From contig JAUMZY010000014.1 in NCBI GenBank assembly GCA_030527885.1, forward strand, positions 1 to 48,256: a DNA stretch of 48,256 nucleotides. The letters are read 5' to 3'. The position numbers and the translations under genes were made by a program. Shown here piece after piece: positions 36,724 through 45,737 of the stretch. The notes beneath the pieces are model-generated. The model saw only the letters and a list, made by a program, of their open reading frames with translations, ran no database searches and was not told where the DNA came from. The stretch is from Corynebacterium sp. GTDB lineage: Bacteria; Actinomycetota; Actinomycetes; Mycobacteriales; Mycobacteriaceae. Every line of letters begins with the position of its first letter. The first letter of the stretch is position 1.

Positions 36724-37496
36724 TTATTCTGCATAATCCGCGTAATACACTTTCTTCACGGCTATCCGAGCTGGTTCAGAAAGCTCATCATATTACACGC
36801 CCAGATCACCAACCAGCGCGTACATTACATTGTCCTCGACATACAAACCTGTATTTGTTGGACTATCAGGCAGCGTCATCACAGCGCGGACCCCCTCACA
36901 ACCATAATGGGCTTCCCTGCCATCATCTGCGGTCCCCCACGAACCACCAATACGAACGGCACATTTAGTACCGTCGGCCAGTTCTAACATCCACGGCCGA
37001 GTTTCCGACCCTCTACTTAGATGAATGTCCACCTCAGATATTTCCGTCAATGTTGTTTCTTCTGGATCCCGCGCACAATATACTGTGCTGATTTTATTGA
37101 GATCAGCGTAACAAGCTGCGTACCCCGATTCCCCCAGTCCGCACTGTAAAATCCCACTTTCCTTGGACACTTTACTGCCGAAACAATCAGTCGCCGGCTC
37201 CCATTCTCCGGGTTCCCCATATTCTTCCGAAGGTTCCTTGTACCTAGCCTCCAATACGCCAGGCTTCACATCAAACCCCGGCTGCACCTCACCTATGCGG
37301 TTGACTGGTCGGAAGTATATTTCTTCAGGCATTGAGCTGTTGCCAGACCCCAAAGCCGGTGCAGCGGTTTCTGCGGATCTATGCGGAAATGCTTTTCCCT
37401 CACGAGGTTTCTACCGACCGCAAACCCTGCGATGAGCAGCACCGCCACAACAGCGAGAAGCACTATAGTCTTGTTATTAACTTTTCTCATAAGCAT
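36724..37496 (-). pseudogene. Anchored paralog C: C-terminal module, two lesions
   Basis: The start near 37496 encodes KTIVLLAVVAVLLIAGFAVG, an anchor. At a T4 run (37393-37396) one missing base shifts the frame; restoring it gives REKAFPHRSAETAAPALGSG and then the module (IYFRPVNRIGEVQPGF, GILQCGL, VYCARDPEE, PWMLELADGTKC, VMYALVGDLG). At 36793-36795 a TAA interrupts it, but the same frame continues YDELSEPARIAVKKVYYADY to a stop at 36724, matching the C-terminus of the other paralogs. Two independent lesions argue for true decay. Confidence 0.78.
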
Positions 37497-37575
37497 CCAT
37501 CTTCACAAACTACATATGGGAAAAATAGCCACCTGAGCTCTTCCAGACCCAGGCAGCTAACCACCATGTCAACCA

Positions 37576-37678
37576 TCACGCAGGAGCAGTGGAATAGGCT
37601 TTTGTGATGACTACCTTTGCAGCCACTTCCCCCATCTGTATGTACCAAATCTTGCCAGAGGCATCAACATTGGTTATC
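37576..37678 (-). pseudogene. Scrap of a sixth paralog (C-terminal end)
   Basis: On the minus strand this segment reads NVDASGKIWYIQMGEVAAKV, then VITKAYSTAPA and a stop, corresponding to GIKTTGAVWYAQMGEV and IKKAYFAAYAN of the paralogs. The rest of the gene is gone. Confidence 0.65.
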
Positions 37679-37867
37679 GTAGCGCACCTTTTGGCAGCAT
37701 TTCTGCTTCTTTTTGCTCATGGAAGTATTAGCAATCATACTGTTATACACAGCGGCTGATCTCCGCTTTTACCCAATCCCCAACCCCCACCAATTGCAGC
37801 ACCTTTGTTACATTTAGCACAATGAAGCTTCACGTCGATGCGCCCACCAGTCACAGACGCACGCGAA

Positions 37868-37901
37868 GGCGTCGATAAGCAAGCAGATGCGTATCGACGC
37901 C
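37868..37901. repeat. Opposed pair of the dispersed motif downstream of paralog D
   Basis: GGCGTCGATAAGC (37868-37880) is followed by GCGTATCGACGCC (37889-37901), in the reverse order to the other pairs. The bases after the first arm, AAGCAG, are the same as after the copy at 2380-2392. Confidence 0.7.
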
Positions 37902-37918
37902 GCCGTTACTTACATGCA

Positions 37919-39307
37919 CTAGCCGCGTGATGGCAGCGCAGTCGTGGCGAGGTATTGCAGCGCCTTCCTATCAATGGGCGCCGTGGCGAAAATCGAATCA
38001 ATCTTCGAATCGGCGCGCAGCTCATCGCCCAAGCACGACTTGAGCGTATCGGCCGCAGCATTCGCGTTTGCCGCATCCGCCGTGTCGCCTGAGTTTAAGA
38101 CGCACTGGAACATGGTGGTGACCTTGTCTTTGTCCACATTGGCGGCCAAGAGCTTTTGCGCCAGCACAAAGCCCTGTTCATCCACGGGACGCGCGGAACC
38201 GAAGGTGAGTTCCACCTTTTCCTGTGCGTTCTGCGGCTGGGTGAATCGGATCACCTTGGTCATGTTCGGCGCAACGAAGGTTTCGGATTCATGCTTCAGG
38301 TTGTACTGTTGGATCTGCATGTCCGTGAGGTAGGCAGACAAATATGTGTTCGTACCCTCCTGGGTGACGTTGGCCGGTGGCGCATTCCACTGCACCCGCA
38401 GCGGGAAGCCCAGGTTATTGGCCATGCGCACCTCCAGAACGTTCGGGTCATTCGAGCTAGTACCCACACACCACTGCACGGGATCAGATTCCGTCAGCGC
38501 AGCTTTAACCACATCAGAGCCCGCCCAAGCTGGGACTTCGCCCTTGCACTCTGGTTGCACGGTGCCGGTTTCCACCCGGGAGATTGCCCCGGTGTAGGCC
38601 ACATCCGTGAGGTTCTGGGGCGAATCCGCGGCCAGCTCTGAACTTGGCTTCACCATGGTTTTCGCATCCCGCCAACTTTGCGACACCGAATCAATCACCG
38701 TCTGCGGCCCCGTGACCAGATCGGTATACACATACGGCTGGTCAACCTCTGCGGTTAGAGTTTCGCGGTCCGCAGAAAGCTCAGATTGTGCCGGCAACCA
38801 GGCCTGCCGACCCTTGTCGTAGTAGGCGAAGGTGGCCACCGCACCTGCTGGCAGCGCTTCGGCATACGTGCGGGTGAGTTTAATCTTCCCGGCCAGTGGC
38901 TTCTCTGCTGTCAATGCCACCGGGGCGGTGAAAATAGTATCGTTGAGGCCATTCAAGAGAAGACTCACCGCCTTGGGGTCAAGGTTGTCCGTCGACATGG
39001 CGAGCTTATTTCCCGAATCATTCAGCAATTGCGCACTGTGGAGGCCTGACGAAACCGTCTCGCCTCCTGCGGTTTGCGCGGAACTGGACCTAGCTGAACT
39101 GGTCCCGGAGGCCGTGACACCAGTGCTGGATGTTGTGCCACTTGCCCACGCTGCGGTGCTGCTCGCCTGGGCGGTTCCGCTGGCCGCAGCTCGATCCTTG
39201 GCATTGTGATCACCGTAAAACAGGTCTCTGAAAAACAGGACCACCACGATGAACAGCAAAATTCCCACCAGGATCACCGGGAATCTTTTTTGGAAGGTGT
39301 TTTCCAT
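37919..39307 (-). CDS. Anchored paralog D: N-terminal module, intact
   Basis: This 462-residue protein has one N-terminal membrane anchor (FPVILVGILLFIVVVLFF), a long Ala/Ser/Thr-rich, probably disordered linker (residues about 37-85) and then the module also present in paralog B: DTIFTAPVAL, GKIKLTRTYAEALPA, WLPAQSELSADRETLTAEV, MVKPSSELAADS, VEVRMANNLGFPLRVQW-like strand pairs, and a C-terminal helical part with few cysteines. It is the only full-length member of the array without a lesion. The location is probably outside the membrane. No family is recognised, so the function is unknown. Confidence 0.8.
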   Translation of the reverse strand: MENTFQKRFPVILVGILLFIVVVLFFRDLFYGDHNAKDRAAASGTAQASSTAAWASGTTSSTGVTASGTSSARSSSAQTAGGETVSSGLHSAQLLNDSGNKLAMSTDNLDPKAVSLLLNGLNDTIFTAPVALTAEKPLAGKIKLTRTYAEALPAGAVATFAYYDKGRQAWLPAQSELSADRETLTAEVDQPYVYTDLVTGPQTVIDSVSQSWRDAKTMVKPSSELAADSPQNLTDVAYTGAISRVETGTVQPECKGEVPAWAGSDVVKAALTESDPVQWCVGTSSNDPNVLEVRMANNLGFPLRVQWNAPPANVTQEGTNTYLSAYLTDMQIQQYNLKHESETFVAPNMTKVIRFTQPQNAQEKVELTFGSARPVDEQGFVLAQKLLAANVDKDKVTTMFQCVLNSGDTADAANANAAADTLKSCLGDELRADSKIDSIFATAPIDRKALQYLATTALPSRG

Positions 39308-39386
39308 CTATGTATCACTTTCGCAATAGTAGTTTTGCAGGCAGCGGGTTATCAGTCCTGCTGCTTTGCGTTTTGGTAGCGTTGTT

Positions 39387-39400
39387 AGCTTTTCGACGCC
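39387..39400 (-). repeat. Single copy of the dispersed motif
   Basis: AGCTTTTCGACGCC, followed by CTACGT, lies 80 bases upstream of paralog D. Confidence 0.8.
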
Positions 39401-40577
39401 CTACGTCGCAACCAATCAGGGTTAGCGCTGAAGCCACCGTGATCTGCATGCCGCGCAGGCTGGTGACATAATTTCGCCAATGCGCACGGATCTACCAATA
39501 TTTTTTATTTTATCCACAGTCTAAAAAGGTGTTAGCTTAGCTCACTCCAGTCCTACCATCTCAGAATTAATTACTCATTAAAATAATCATTATCACGAGT
39601 CGACCAGCTTTTACAACTATTTCGAAATATCTTTTATTGGTACAAAATCTGCTATTCACAAAGTCGCATTTAACAGCGCATTATCGCCACGAAATGGCCA
39701 TTAAATCAAACGAAATAAAATAGCATCCAACCTGCTGCAAAATGCCGGATGGCGAATTTAGCTTCATTTAGCCGCACATAATTTGTAGCGTAAATGCTAG
39801 CCGTCATAGCTAGGCCACCAGCAGCCACGGCACACATTAAATGCACACCTTTACCACCCATCCCTTTATATAGCCTTAAGATATCTTACCCCCATATTAA
39901 CCCCTATTCCCACATAACCAAATAATAGCATTAATGGATATTCACCCCTATTCAAGGTTGGTTATTTGCGCATCTCTAGTTCACCCTCCTCAATCATGCG
40001 CGCAAATATTCACCCGATTACACTACCCAACAAATAATCACTTATACGATTTGCCGACAAGTGATTAACACATTATTCACTCTGGAAAAGTTACCGACCA
40101 GCACACTCAAATCCCCCGAAACCCGCAGGCATGGAAGCCGGTGGCTAGCACCCCCCTGTTCGACACACCGCTTAGCCAGCTCACTCTTGGCACTTTTATA
40201 AAATAAATAATCGAAAAACTTTCAATAATTATACGTAATTTGCACCCTGATTACCGAGAAATAAAACCACATAAATATATTTTGACTCTGATATAGGATA
40301 CTATTTGATCAAAAATTTTCGCACTTTAAAATCCGGCCCTGTCCGCCATTTTCAACCGGTGCATTTTGCCGCATAATGCCCCAGGAACCACGGGAGAAAG
40401 CTCAAACCCTACGCCCAGAACCTAAAACATTAACCAAAGAAAAGCAAAAACTTACTATAGTTGCGTGGTTACTGCGGCAAGGACAGGGGCGACCGCATCG
40501 CATGAACTACAGCAAGGATGGGGCTGGCTGGGCCGGATAAATCATCCTCCGCGCAGAAGAAGGACAAAAAGGTAAAT
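39401..40577. other. Long AT-rich non-coding stretch
   Basis: I find no gene in about 1.2 kb. Composition is strongly AT-rich from 39480 to 40330, then more GC-rich. Short hydrophilic frames near 40430-40560 show no family features and may be traces of a lost gene. Confidence 0.5.
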
Positions 40578-40605
40578 CCCACCACACATAAGCATGGTGG
40601 GTTTT
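40578..40605. terminator. Hairpin CCCACCA/TGGTGGG with T run
   Basis: CCCACCA (40578-40584) pairs with TGGTGGG (40595-40601), followed by TTTT on the plus strand. A related hairpin with the same ACCACACATAAG core follows tRNA-Ser at 41841-41868. Confidence 0.6.
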
Positions 40606-40785
40606 GCAGAAAAGCAATGGTGATGATGCCCTTAGCAGACACAGCGGGAAACCCGGAGCATTGGTAAGTCCCGCTGCCAGTGCGCTAGTTTACTGACCAT
40701 GCTCCGACTTCTTCCGGTCAACCGCCATGCTGGGTGGTAAAAACCAAGACGCAGCCGGGGATGCATATCCGTGCGCTTTACTGGT

Positions 40786-41616
40786 TTAGGTCCAGTGGTA
40801 AGCAGCGTAGTGTGCGACGCAGATGGGCACGAGCGTAGGCTCCGGCAACTGCTCATCCGCGTTACCGAGCACACCAACTTGGGCATACATGATGTCACTT
40901 TCGGTCTTGATACCAGCATTGAATGCGTCACCGGGACGAGTCAGCACCACAGTCTTTGCTCCCTCACAGTGGTAGGTTCCCACGCGACCGTCGGCCCCGC
41001 TCCCCCAGGCGCCGCCCAGGCGAATGATGCATTTCGTGCCGTTTTCCAGCTCAATCTTCCACGGCTGCAACGTCAGACCGGATGAATCATCCGGATCAAT
41101 CTGCACACCATCGAACTGGTAGAGCTTTTTCCTCCGGGTCGCGGGCACAGTACACACGGTTGGACATCTGCGCATTTGTGAAGCAGACCGGCAGGTAATC
41201 CGCGCTACTGCCGCACTGCACGACATCCTCGTTCAGGGACAACTTCTCAATGATGTAGCAATGTGACAATTGCAGTGGCGCATTCGTGACCACTTCGATA
41301 CCGGGGCGAATATTGCCGGAATGGTCCACGGCATTAAACGTGGCTATTGCAGTTTCGGTGATATCACTGGGGGTGCAGGTACTGGGGTTGAGGGCTTGGG
41401 TTGTGGCTTTGCCAGAATAGTTACCCGACGAGCTTCAATAGGTTATGCTAATCCAGAAGTGTATAGCATCATGTACCAACTAATTCCTGCGGCATCAAGA
41501 GCGGCATCAACATTGTCATAAGCTATTGGCAGAGCGGTCACAATGCAGTCTTTTACCGCTACAACGGAAGTATCGCTTTCTGAATAATTAGGAGGCACCT
41601 CTACGATCTCTTGCAC
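40786..41616 (-). pseudogene. Paralog E: C-terminal module with extra N-terminal domain, at least three lesions
   Basis: From GTG 41614-41616 the frame reads QEIVEVPPNYSES and VDAALDAAGISWYMMLY, meets TAA at 41443-41445, and continues in frame as PIEARRVTILAKPQPKPSTP. At a G5 run (41369-41373) a missing base must be restored to reach DITETAIATFNAVDHSGNIR. At a T5 run (41126-41130) one extra base separates VYCARDPEE from KLYQFDGVQID. The rest is the shared module (PWKIELENGTKC, IMYAQVGVLGN) ending at 40786. No anchor is seen, so the 5' end is probably also lost. The N-terminal domain is not found in the other paralogs. Confidence 0.75.
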
Positions 41617-41796
41617 TCAAGCTTTATCATGCATACTTACGCTTTACAAGCACTTCACGGCATATTTTTCCAAGACGATACTTTTCGGCCACAGTTTCGC
41701 AACCAACCCCAGCAGTAGCTAGTTTGCTGTGAAGTGTTCAGCATGGTTTTGCATTATTGGCGCAACAGAGGCACGGCAGCCCAGGTTAACGCTACT

Positions 41797-41809
41797 GCTT
41801 TTCGACGCC
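41797..41809 (-). repeat. Single copy of the dispersed motif
   Basis: GCTTTTCGACGCC, followed by CGGACGT, lies 31 bases beyond the tRNA-Ser terminator hairpin. Confidence 0.8.
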
Positions 41810-41840
41810 CGGACGTCGCCCCGAATATTGCAGCCAGAAA

Positions 41841-41868
41841 CCCCCACCACACATAAGTGTGATGGGGG
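41841..41868 (-). terminator. Terminator of tRNA-Ser (CGA)
   Basis: CCCCCACCACAC (41841-41852) pairs with GTGTGATGGGGG (41857-41868) with one mismatch and a four-base loop. On the minus strand it is followed by TTTC. It directly follows the tRNA. Confidence 0.65.
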
Positions 41869-41880
41869 TCACATAAAAAG

Positions 41881-41968
41881 CGGTGGCGGCGGGATTTGAA
41901 CCCGCGGTTGGGGGTTACCCAACACTCGCTTTCGAGGCGAGCACCTTCGGCCGCTCGGACACGCCACC
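41881..41968 (-). tRNA. tRNA-Ser (CGA anticodon)
   Basis: This is an 88-base class II tRNA on the minus strand. Acceptor GGTGGCG pairs with CGCCACC with discriminator G. The anticodon arm is CTCGC-CTCGAAA-GCGAG, so the anticodon is CGA. It has a long variable arm (TGTTGGGTAACCCCCAAC) and the T arm GCGGG-TTCAAAT-CCCGC. CCA is not encoded. Confidence 0.95.
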
Positions 41969-42233
41969 GGGAAAAATCCTATGCGATCAAGCCCATGCAG
42001 GCAAATTATGCACGTGAAACGGATAGATCAGGGCATGGGGGTGTACGCTAGTTTTCGAGAGTTAAATAAAAACGTGTGCCTAAAATACCTGCTTTACTTA
42101 ACTCATTTCGCCAATGAACTTGAACGTACCAACGCAGACACGCTTCGTCACCCGCCACACGGCTTTGATGGGCTTCTTCACTGCCTCTAGGACCACAACT
42201 ACTATATTGCGCATCTTTTCAAGTGTAATGCGC

Positions 42234-42262
42234 AAAAAAGGTGGGCCACTCGCGGGCCCACC
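42234..42262 (-). terminator. Intrinsic terminator after the csbD-like gene
   Basis: GGTGGGCC (42240-42247) pairs with GGCCCACC (42255-42262), and on the minus strand six T follow. It lies 15 bases beyond the stop of the CsbD-like gene. Confidence 0.85.
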
Positions 42263-42277
42263 CTATTCATCGAATAG

Positions 42278-42445
42278 CTAGTCCTTCTTAAAGGATCCGA
42301 TAACTTTGTTCACGCCATCTTTCACGCGCTCTGTGGCTTCAGATTTCACTTGCTCTGCTTTACCTTGGTCTTCCAGGTTTTCATCGCCAGTTATCTTGCC
42401 AACTGCCTCTTGGGCTTTGCCTTTGATCTTGTCGAATTCGCTCAT
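42278..42445 (-). CDS. CsbD-family small stress protein
   Basis: This protein of 55 residues begins MSEFDKIKGKAQEAVGKITG and continues DENLEDQGKAEQ, the CsbD signature. Family members are induced by general stress in many bacteria, but their molecular role is unclear. I chose ATG 42445 because GAGGAGA lies just upstream and the family starts there. It is monocistronic with its own terminator. Confidence 0.9.
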   Translation of the reverse strand: MSEFDKIKGKAQEAVGKITGDENLEDQGKAEQVKSEATERVKDGVNKVIGSFKKD

Positions 42446-42531
42446 GTAGATCTCCTCACAATATGATCGGGTACGAATTACCCCCCACCCTACCCCAAAA
42501 CTCACATATACGCCGTCACACAATTCATAAT

Positions 42532-43026
42532 TTAACGGTGATATTTAAAGAATTCACCTAGTTGTGCTGCGCATTCGTCGGCAAGCACCCCGCCAATAAC
42601 TTCCGGTGAATGTAATACTTGTGGGTCGCGCACCACGTCGAAAACGGAACCACAAGCCCCGGTTTTGGGCTCATAGGCCCCGAAAATGAGGGTACCGATG
42701 CGTGCCCCCACCAAAGCGCCAGCGCACATGCTGCACGGCTCTAGGGTGACGGCGATGGTGCAATCGGTCAGCCGCCAGCCGTCGCCGTGGTTGCGTACGG
42801 CTTCCCGGATGGCGAGGATCTCCGCGTGTGCGGTGGGGTCACCGTCGGCTTCGCGCCGGTTGCAGCCCTGCCCCAGCACCCGCCCATCGGGGCTAAACAC
42901 CACTGCCCCCACAGGCACATCATCCGGTGGGGTTTCCGCAGCCACAGCCAAGGCCTGGCGCATTTTCGCTTCGGCTGCGGTCAGGTAACCGGGGCGTCGT
43001 AAAGCTCGTCGTAAAGCAGCTGCCAT
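42532..43026 (-). CDS. tadA: tRNA adenosine(34) deaminase
   Basis: This zinc deaminase of 164 residues converts A34 to inosine in tRNA-Arg(ACG). HAE (67-69) carries the zinc His and the proton-shuttle Glu; PCSMC (97-101) carries both zinc cysteines. The N-terminus (ALRRALRRPGYL) is a diverged, duplicated form of the dispersed motif at DNA level (GTCGTAAAGC twice), and the true start may be the later KMRQAL region. The start overlaps the stop of the upstream gene (TAATG), so the two are coupled. The likely substrate tRNA-Arg(ACG) begins at the right edge of this window. Confidence 0.92.
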   Translation of the reverse strand: MAAALRRALRRPGYLTAAEAKMRQALAVAAETPPDDVPVGAVVFSPDGRVLGQGCNRREADGDPTAHAEILAIREAVRNHGDGWRLTDCTIAVTLEPCSMCAGALVGARIGTLIFGAYEPKTGACGSVFDVVRDPQVLHSPEVIGGVLADECAAQLGEFFKYHR

Positions 43027-43505
43027 TAGTCCAGCTGGGCGGCTTTATTGAGGGCATCGTCGAAGCCTAATTCTTCGGCCAGCCGCTGCAATTGCTCGGA
43101 GGCCCACCATTCGGATTCGTCGACGATGACGCTGAGCACTTGCTCGCTCACGCCTAGATCGGCGAGGATGTCGAAATCACCTTCTGGCCAGCCCTCGGTG
43201 TCCGCGAAGTCTTCTTCGGCAATGTCGGGAACGTCTACGTTCAGTTCTTCCAGTATGGCGGCGGCGAAGTCATCGACGGCCCCCATGGAGGCATCAGAGA
43301 GGAATAGTTTTACCCCACTGGGGGTAGGGCGGACGATCACAAAATATTCATCGTCCACGCACAATAACGCAAATGCTGCGGATTCAGCACGCAAGTTACG
43401 CACCGCTTTCACCGCTGTATCTACGGTAGAAAAGTCATCCTGGAATGCCGAAACATCCCAATCGGATCCAACACGTGCCACAGTTACTGCAAAATTACGT
43501 TCCAT
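43026..43505 (-). CDS. tRNA adenosine deaminase-associated protein
   Basis: This acidic protein of 159 residues, starting MERNFAVTVARVGSDWDV, matches the actinobacterial family found directly upstream of tadA. Its features are a VRNLRAESAAFALLCVDDEYFVIV-like strand block (shown here in part) and an Asp/Glu-rich C-terminus. No catalytic motif is seen. Coupling to tadA by a TAATG overlap suggests a partner or stabilising role, which is not proven. Confidence 0.85.
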   Translation of the reverse strand: MERNFAVTVARVGSDWDVSAFQDDFSTVDTAVKAVRNLRAESAAFALLCVDDEYFVIVRPTPSGVKLFLSDASMGAVDDFAAAILEELNVDVPDIAEEDFADTEGWPEGDFDILADLGVSEQVLSVIVDESEWWASEQLQRLAEELGFDDALNKAAQLD

Positions 43506-43543
43506 ATCGAATAACCGTAGTCGTTCTGTGACACACTTGTCAG

Positions 43544-44560
43544 GTGAGCATTAATGAAATTTCCCGCCCCGTGTGCATCATCGGTCTGGGGTTGATTGGT
43601 GGCTCCCTGCTGCGAGCCCTTGCCCGAGAAAAAATTGCTGTCTATGGTTACAATCGTTCGCCCTCGGCTGCCAGTACCGCCCGCAATGAGGGTTTTGATG
43701 TGAGTAATAACCTCCTCGAAACCCTCCAGCGGGCGGAAACTGACAACGCCCTCATTGTGTTGGCCACCCCCATGCCGGCCATTGCTGGCCTGCTGGACGA
43801 TATGAAAGAACATGCCCCTTCCTGCGGTTTCACCGATGTGGTGAGCGTGAAGGGGGAAGTGTACAAGTTGGTGCAGGAACACGGCATGGCTGATCGCTAT
43901 GTTGGTGGGCACCCCATGGCGGGCACTACGCATTCCGGGTGGTCTGCCTCGCAGGCAGATTTATTCCACCGCAGCGTGTGGGTGATTACGTTCGATCATG
44001 CTATCGACGGCAAGCCGGATCGCGCATGGCTGAAGCTATGGGTAGATGTGGTGCACATGGCCAGCCGAGTTGGTGCCGAGGTCATCCCGGCGCGGGCGAA
44101 GCAACATGATGCGGCGGTGGCGCGGGTGAGCCATTTGCCGCATTTGTTGGCTGAGACGTTGGCGATCGTTGGTGATAATGGTGGTGCATTGTCGTTGTCG
44201 CTGGCTGCGGGTAGTTTCCGCGATGGTACGCGGGTTGCTAGTAGTGCGCCGTCGCTGGTGCGGGCTATGTGTGAAACGAATCATGTGGCGTTGTTGAAGG
44301 CGCTTGATGAGGCCTTGAGTTTGCTGAATGATACTCGGGATCATTTGTTGATGGAGAATCCGTCGTTGGAAGAGTTGGTGGACAATGGGCATCGCTCACG
44401 TATTCGATTTGAGGCGCGTTCTGGGTTGAATAAGGAGCAGTCAGTGAGTCCGCAGCCGATTTCTAATCGGCCGGTGTTTCGGTTGCATCCGGGTGGGCCG
44501 CAGTGGGTTAATCAGTTGATTCAGGCGGAGAATACTGGGGCAAGAATCGAAGTGCTGTAG
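43544..44560 (+). CDS. tyrA: Prephenate (or arogenate) dehydrogenase
   Basis: This enzyme of 338 residues belongs to tyrosine synthesis. The NAD(P)-binding motif GLGLIGGS is at 14-21. The catalytic part contains GGHPMAGTTHSGW with the conserved His, and a later RVSHLPHLLAE helix. It starts at GTG 43544, divergent from the deaminase-associated gene with 38 bases between starts. In Corynebacterium this enzyme prefers arogenate, so both substrates are possible. The gene is intact. Confidence 0.9.
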   Translation: MSINEISRPVCIIGLGLIGGSLLRALAREKIAVYGYNRSPSAASTARNEGFDVSNNLLETLQRAETDNALIVLATPMPAIAGLLDDMKEHAPSCGFTDVVSVKGEVYKLVQEHGMADRYVGGHPMAGTTHSGWSASQADLFHRSVWVITFDHAIDGKPDRAWLKLWVDVVHMASRVGAEVIPARAKQHDAAVARVSHLPHLLAETLAIVGDNGGALSLSLAAGSFRDGTRVASSAPSLVRAMCETNHVALLKALDEALSLLNDTRDHLLMENPSLEELVDNGHRSRIRFEARSGLNKEQSVSPQPISNRPVFRLHPGGPQWVNQLIQAENTGARIEVL

Positions 44561-44572
44561 CGCTTCTTTGTT

Positions 44573-44583
44573 GCTTTTCGACG
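44573..44583 (-). repeat. Single copy of the dispersed motif
   Basis: GCTTTTCGACG lies between the convergent tyrA and lysin stops, 13 bases after tyrA. Confidence 0.75.
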
Positions 44584-44597
44584 GGCACCGTTTTAGG

Positions 44598-45677
44598 TCA
44601 GTTGCCAAAGAGTTGGGCGAGATCGGTGGCGGTGCCGCGGAAGGCGTTGACGTCGATTTCATGCCCAGCTACGGCTGCTTGGGAGGAGAATTGCCAGAGT
44701 TGGGTGAGTACGCCGCCGTAGCTGTGCCACCCGGCGCTGCCGGCGCGTTGGTAGATGTCGGCGGCGTAGCCTTGTTGGGGTTCGGCGTAGTGGGAGGACC
44801 ATAGGGGTGGGAGGCCGACGAGGTTGGGGGTGCCGACTTGTTGCCAGTACCAGCGGGGTAGGTAGGTGAGGATGACGCGGTGGCCGTGAGCTTCGATGGT
44901 GTCTTTGATGGCGAGCCAGTGGGCGGGGTCGGTGCCGGAGTTGGTTTCGATGTCGAGGCAGGTGGGTACGGTGGGGTCGTTGATGGTGGCGGTGAGGGCG
45001 GTGGCGTGTGCTTGGGGGCTGGTTTCCGAATGTACGTACGCATAGGCGGCGGTGTGGAGGCCGGCGGCGCGGGCTTGGGTTACGTGGTGCGCACAGTAGG
45101 GGTCTTGCCAGGTGCCTTCGGTGGCCTTGATGATAGCGAATCTGAAGCCTTCGGCTTTGATGGTGTGGCAGTTGATATTCGGTTGGTGGTTGGAGATGTC
45201 GACGCCGTAGTGGATCGGTGGGTTGCTTTGTTCAGGGGTGGGGGCTGGGGCGGTGCCGAGCCAGGGCACGGGGTCGATTTGGGAGCCGGCGCGCCATTCC
45301 AGGGGGTGGACTTCGAAGTGCAGGTGTGGGGCGTATCCGCCGTTGGTGTTGGGGTCGGGGTTGATGTGGGCGATGCGTTGTCCAGCGTGTACCCACTCCC
45401 CTACGGTTACTTCGCCGACGACGCTGCCGTACACGGTGGTGCCGCTGCCGGCTTCGGTGGGGTGGTCGACGACAACCCAGCCGGCTGGTGCGGGCCCGCC
45501 GAAGCCACGGGCGGCGCCGGCGTACACGACGGTGCCGGCTTGGGCTGCGTACACGGGTTGGTTTCCGGATCCGCCGGCTTTGCCGAAGTCCACACCGTAA
45601 TAGGTTTTTCCATTATCGGGGCCGAAGCCGTGGGTGATGTAGCAGTCGTCGGGCACAGGTTTGAAGCGTGCGGGCAT
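44598..45677 (-). CDS. Fused M23-like and GH25 lysozyme-like cell wall hydrolase
   Basis: This 359-residue protein has two domains. Residues about 1-140 resemble an M23 endopeptidase: YYGVDFG, then VYAAQAGTVVYAG and HLHFEVHP. The HLHF pair and the Asp are present, but the first zinc-ligand His of the usual HxGxD is Tyr, so activity is uncertain. Residues about 155-359 are a GH25 muramidase: YGVDISNHQPN, FAIIKATEGT, TCLDIET, ending with LWQF and HEIDVNAF. No signal peptide is seen, which is typical of phage endolysins released by a holin. No phage structural genes are adjacent. It may be a captured lysin. Confidence 0.85.
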   Translation of the reverse strand: MPARFKPVPDDCYITHGFGPDNGKTYYGVDFGKAGGSGNQPVYAAQAGTVVYAGAARGFGGPAPAGWVVVDHPTEAGSGTTVYGSVVGEVTVGEWVHAGQRIAHINPDPNTNGGYAPHLHFEVHPLEWRAGSQIDPVPWLGTAPAPTPEQSNPPIHYGVDISNHQPNINCHTIKAEGFRFAIIKATEGTWQDPYCAHHVTQARAAGLHTAAYAYVHSETSPQAHATALTATINDPTVPTCLDIETNSGTDPAHWLAIKDTIEAHGHRVILTYLPRWYWQQVGTPNLVGLPPLWSSHYAEPQQGYAADIYQRAGSAGWHSYGGVLTQLWQFSSQAAVAGHEIDVNAFRGTATDLAQLFGN

Positions 45678-45737
45678 GGGGTTCCTTTGGTTGGGCGAGC
45701 TGTGCCCACATGCTACCGAAATAACCCCAGGCAGCTG

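Noticed and set aside
44598-45677. A prophage around the lysin
   Set aside because: Neighbours are tyrA, a membrane protein and an AAA gene; no capsid, tail, integrase or holin gene is seen.
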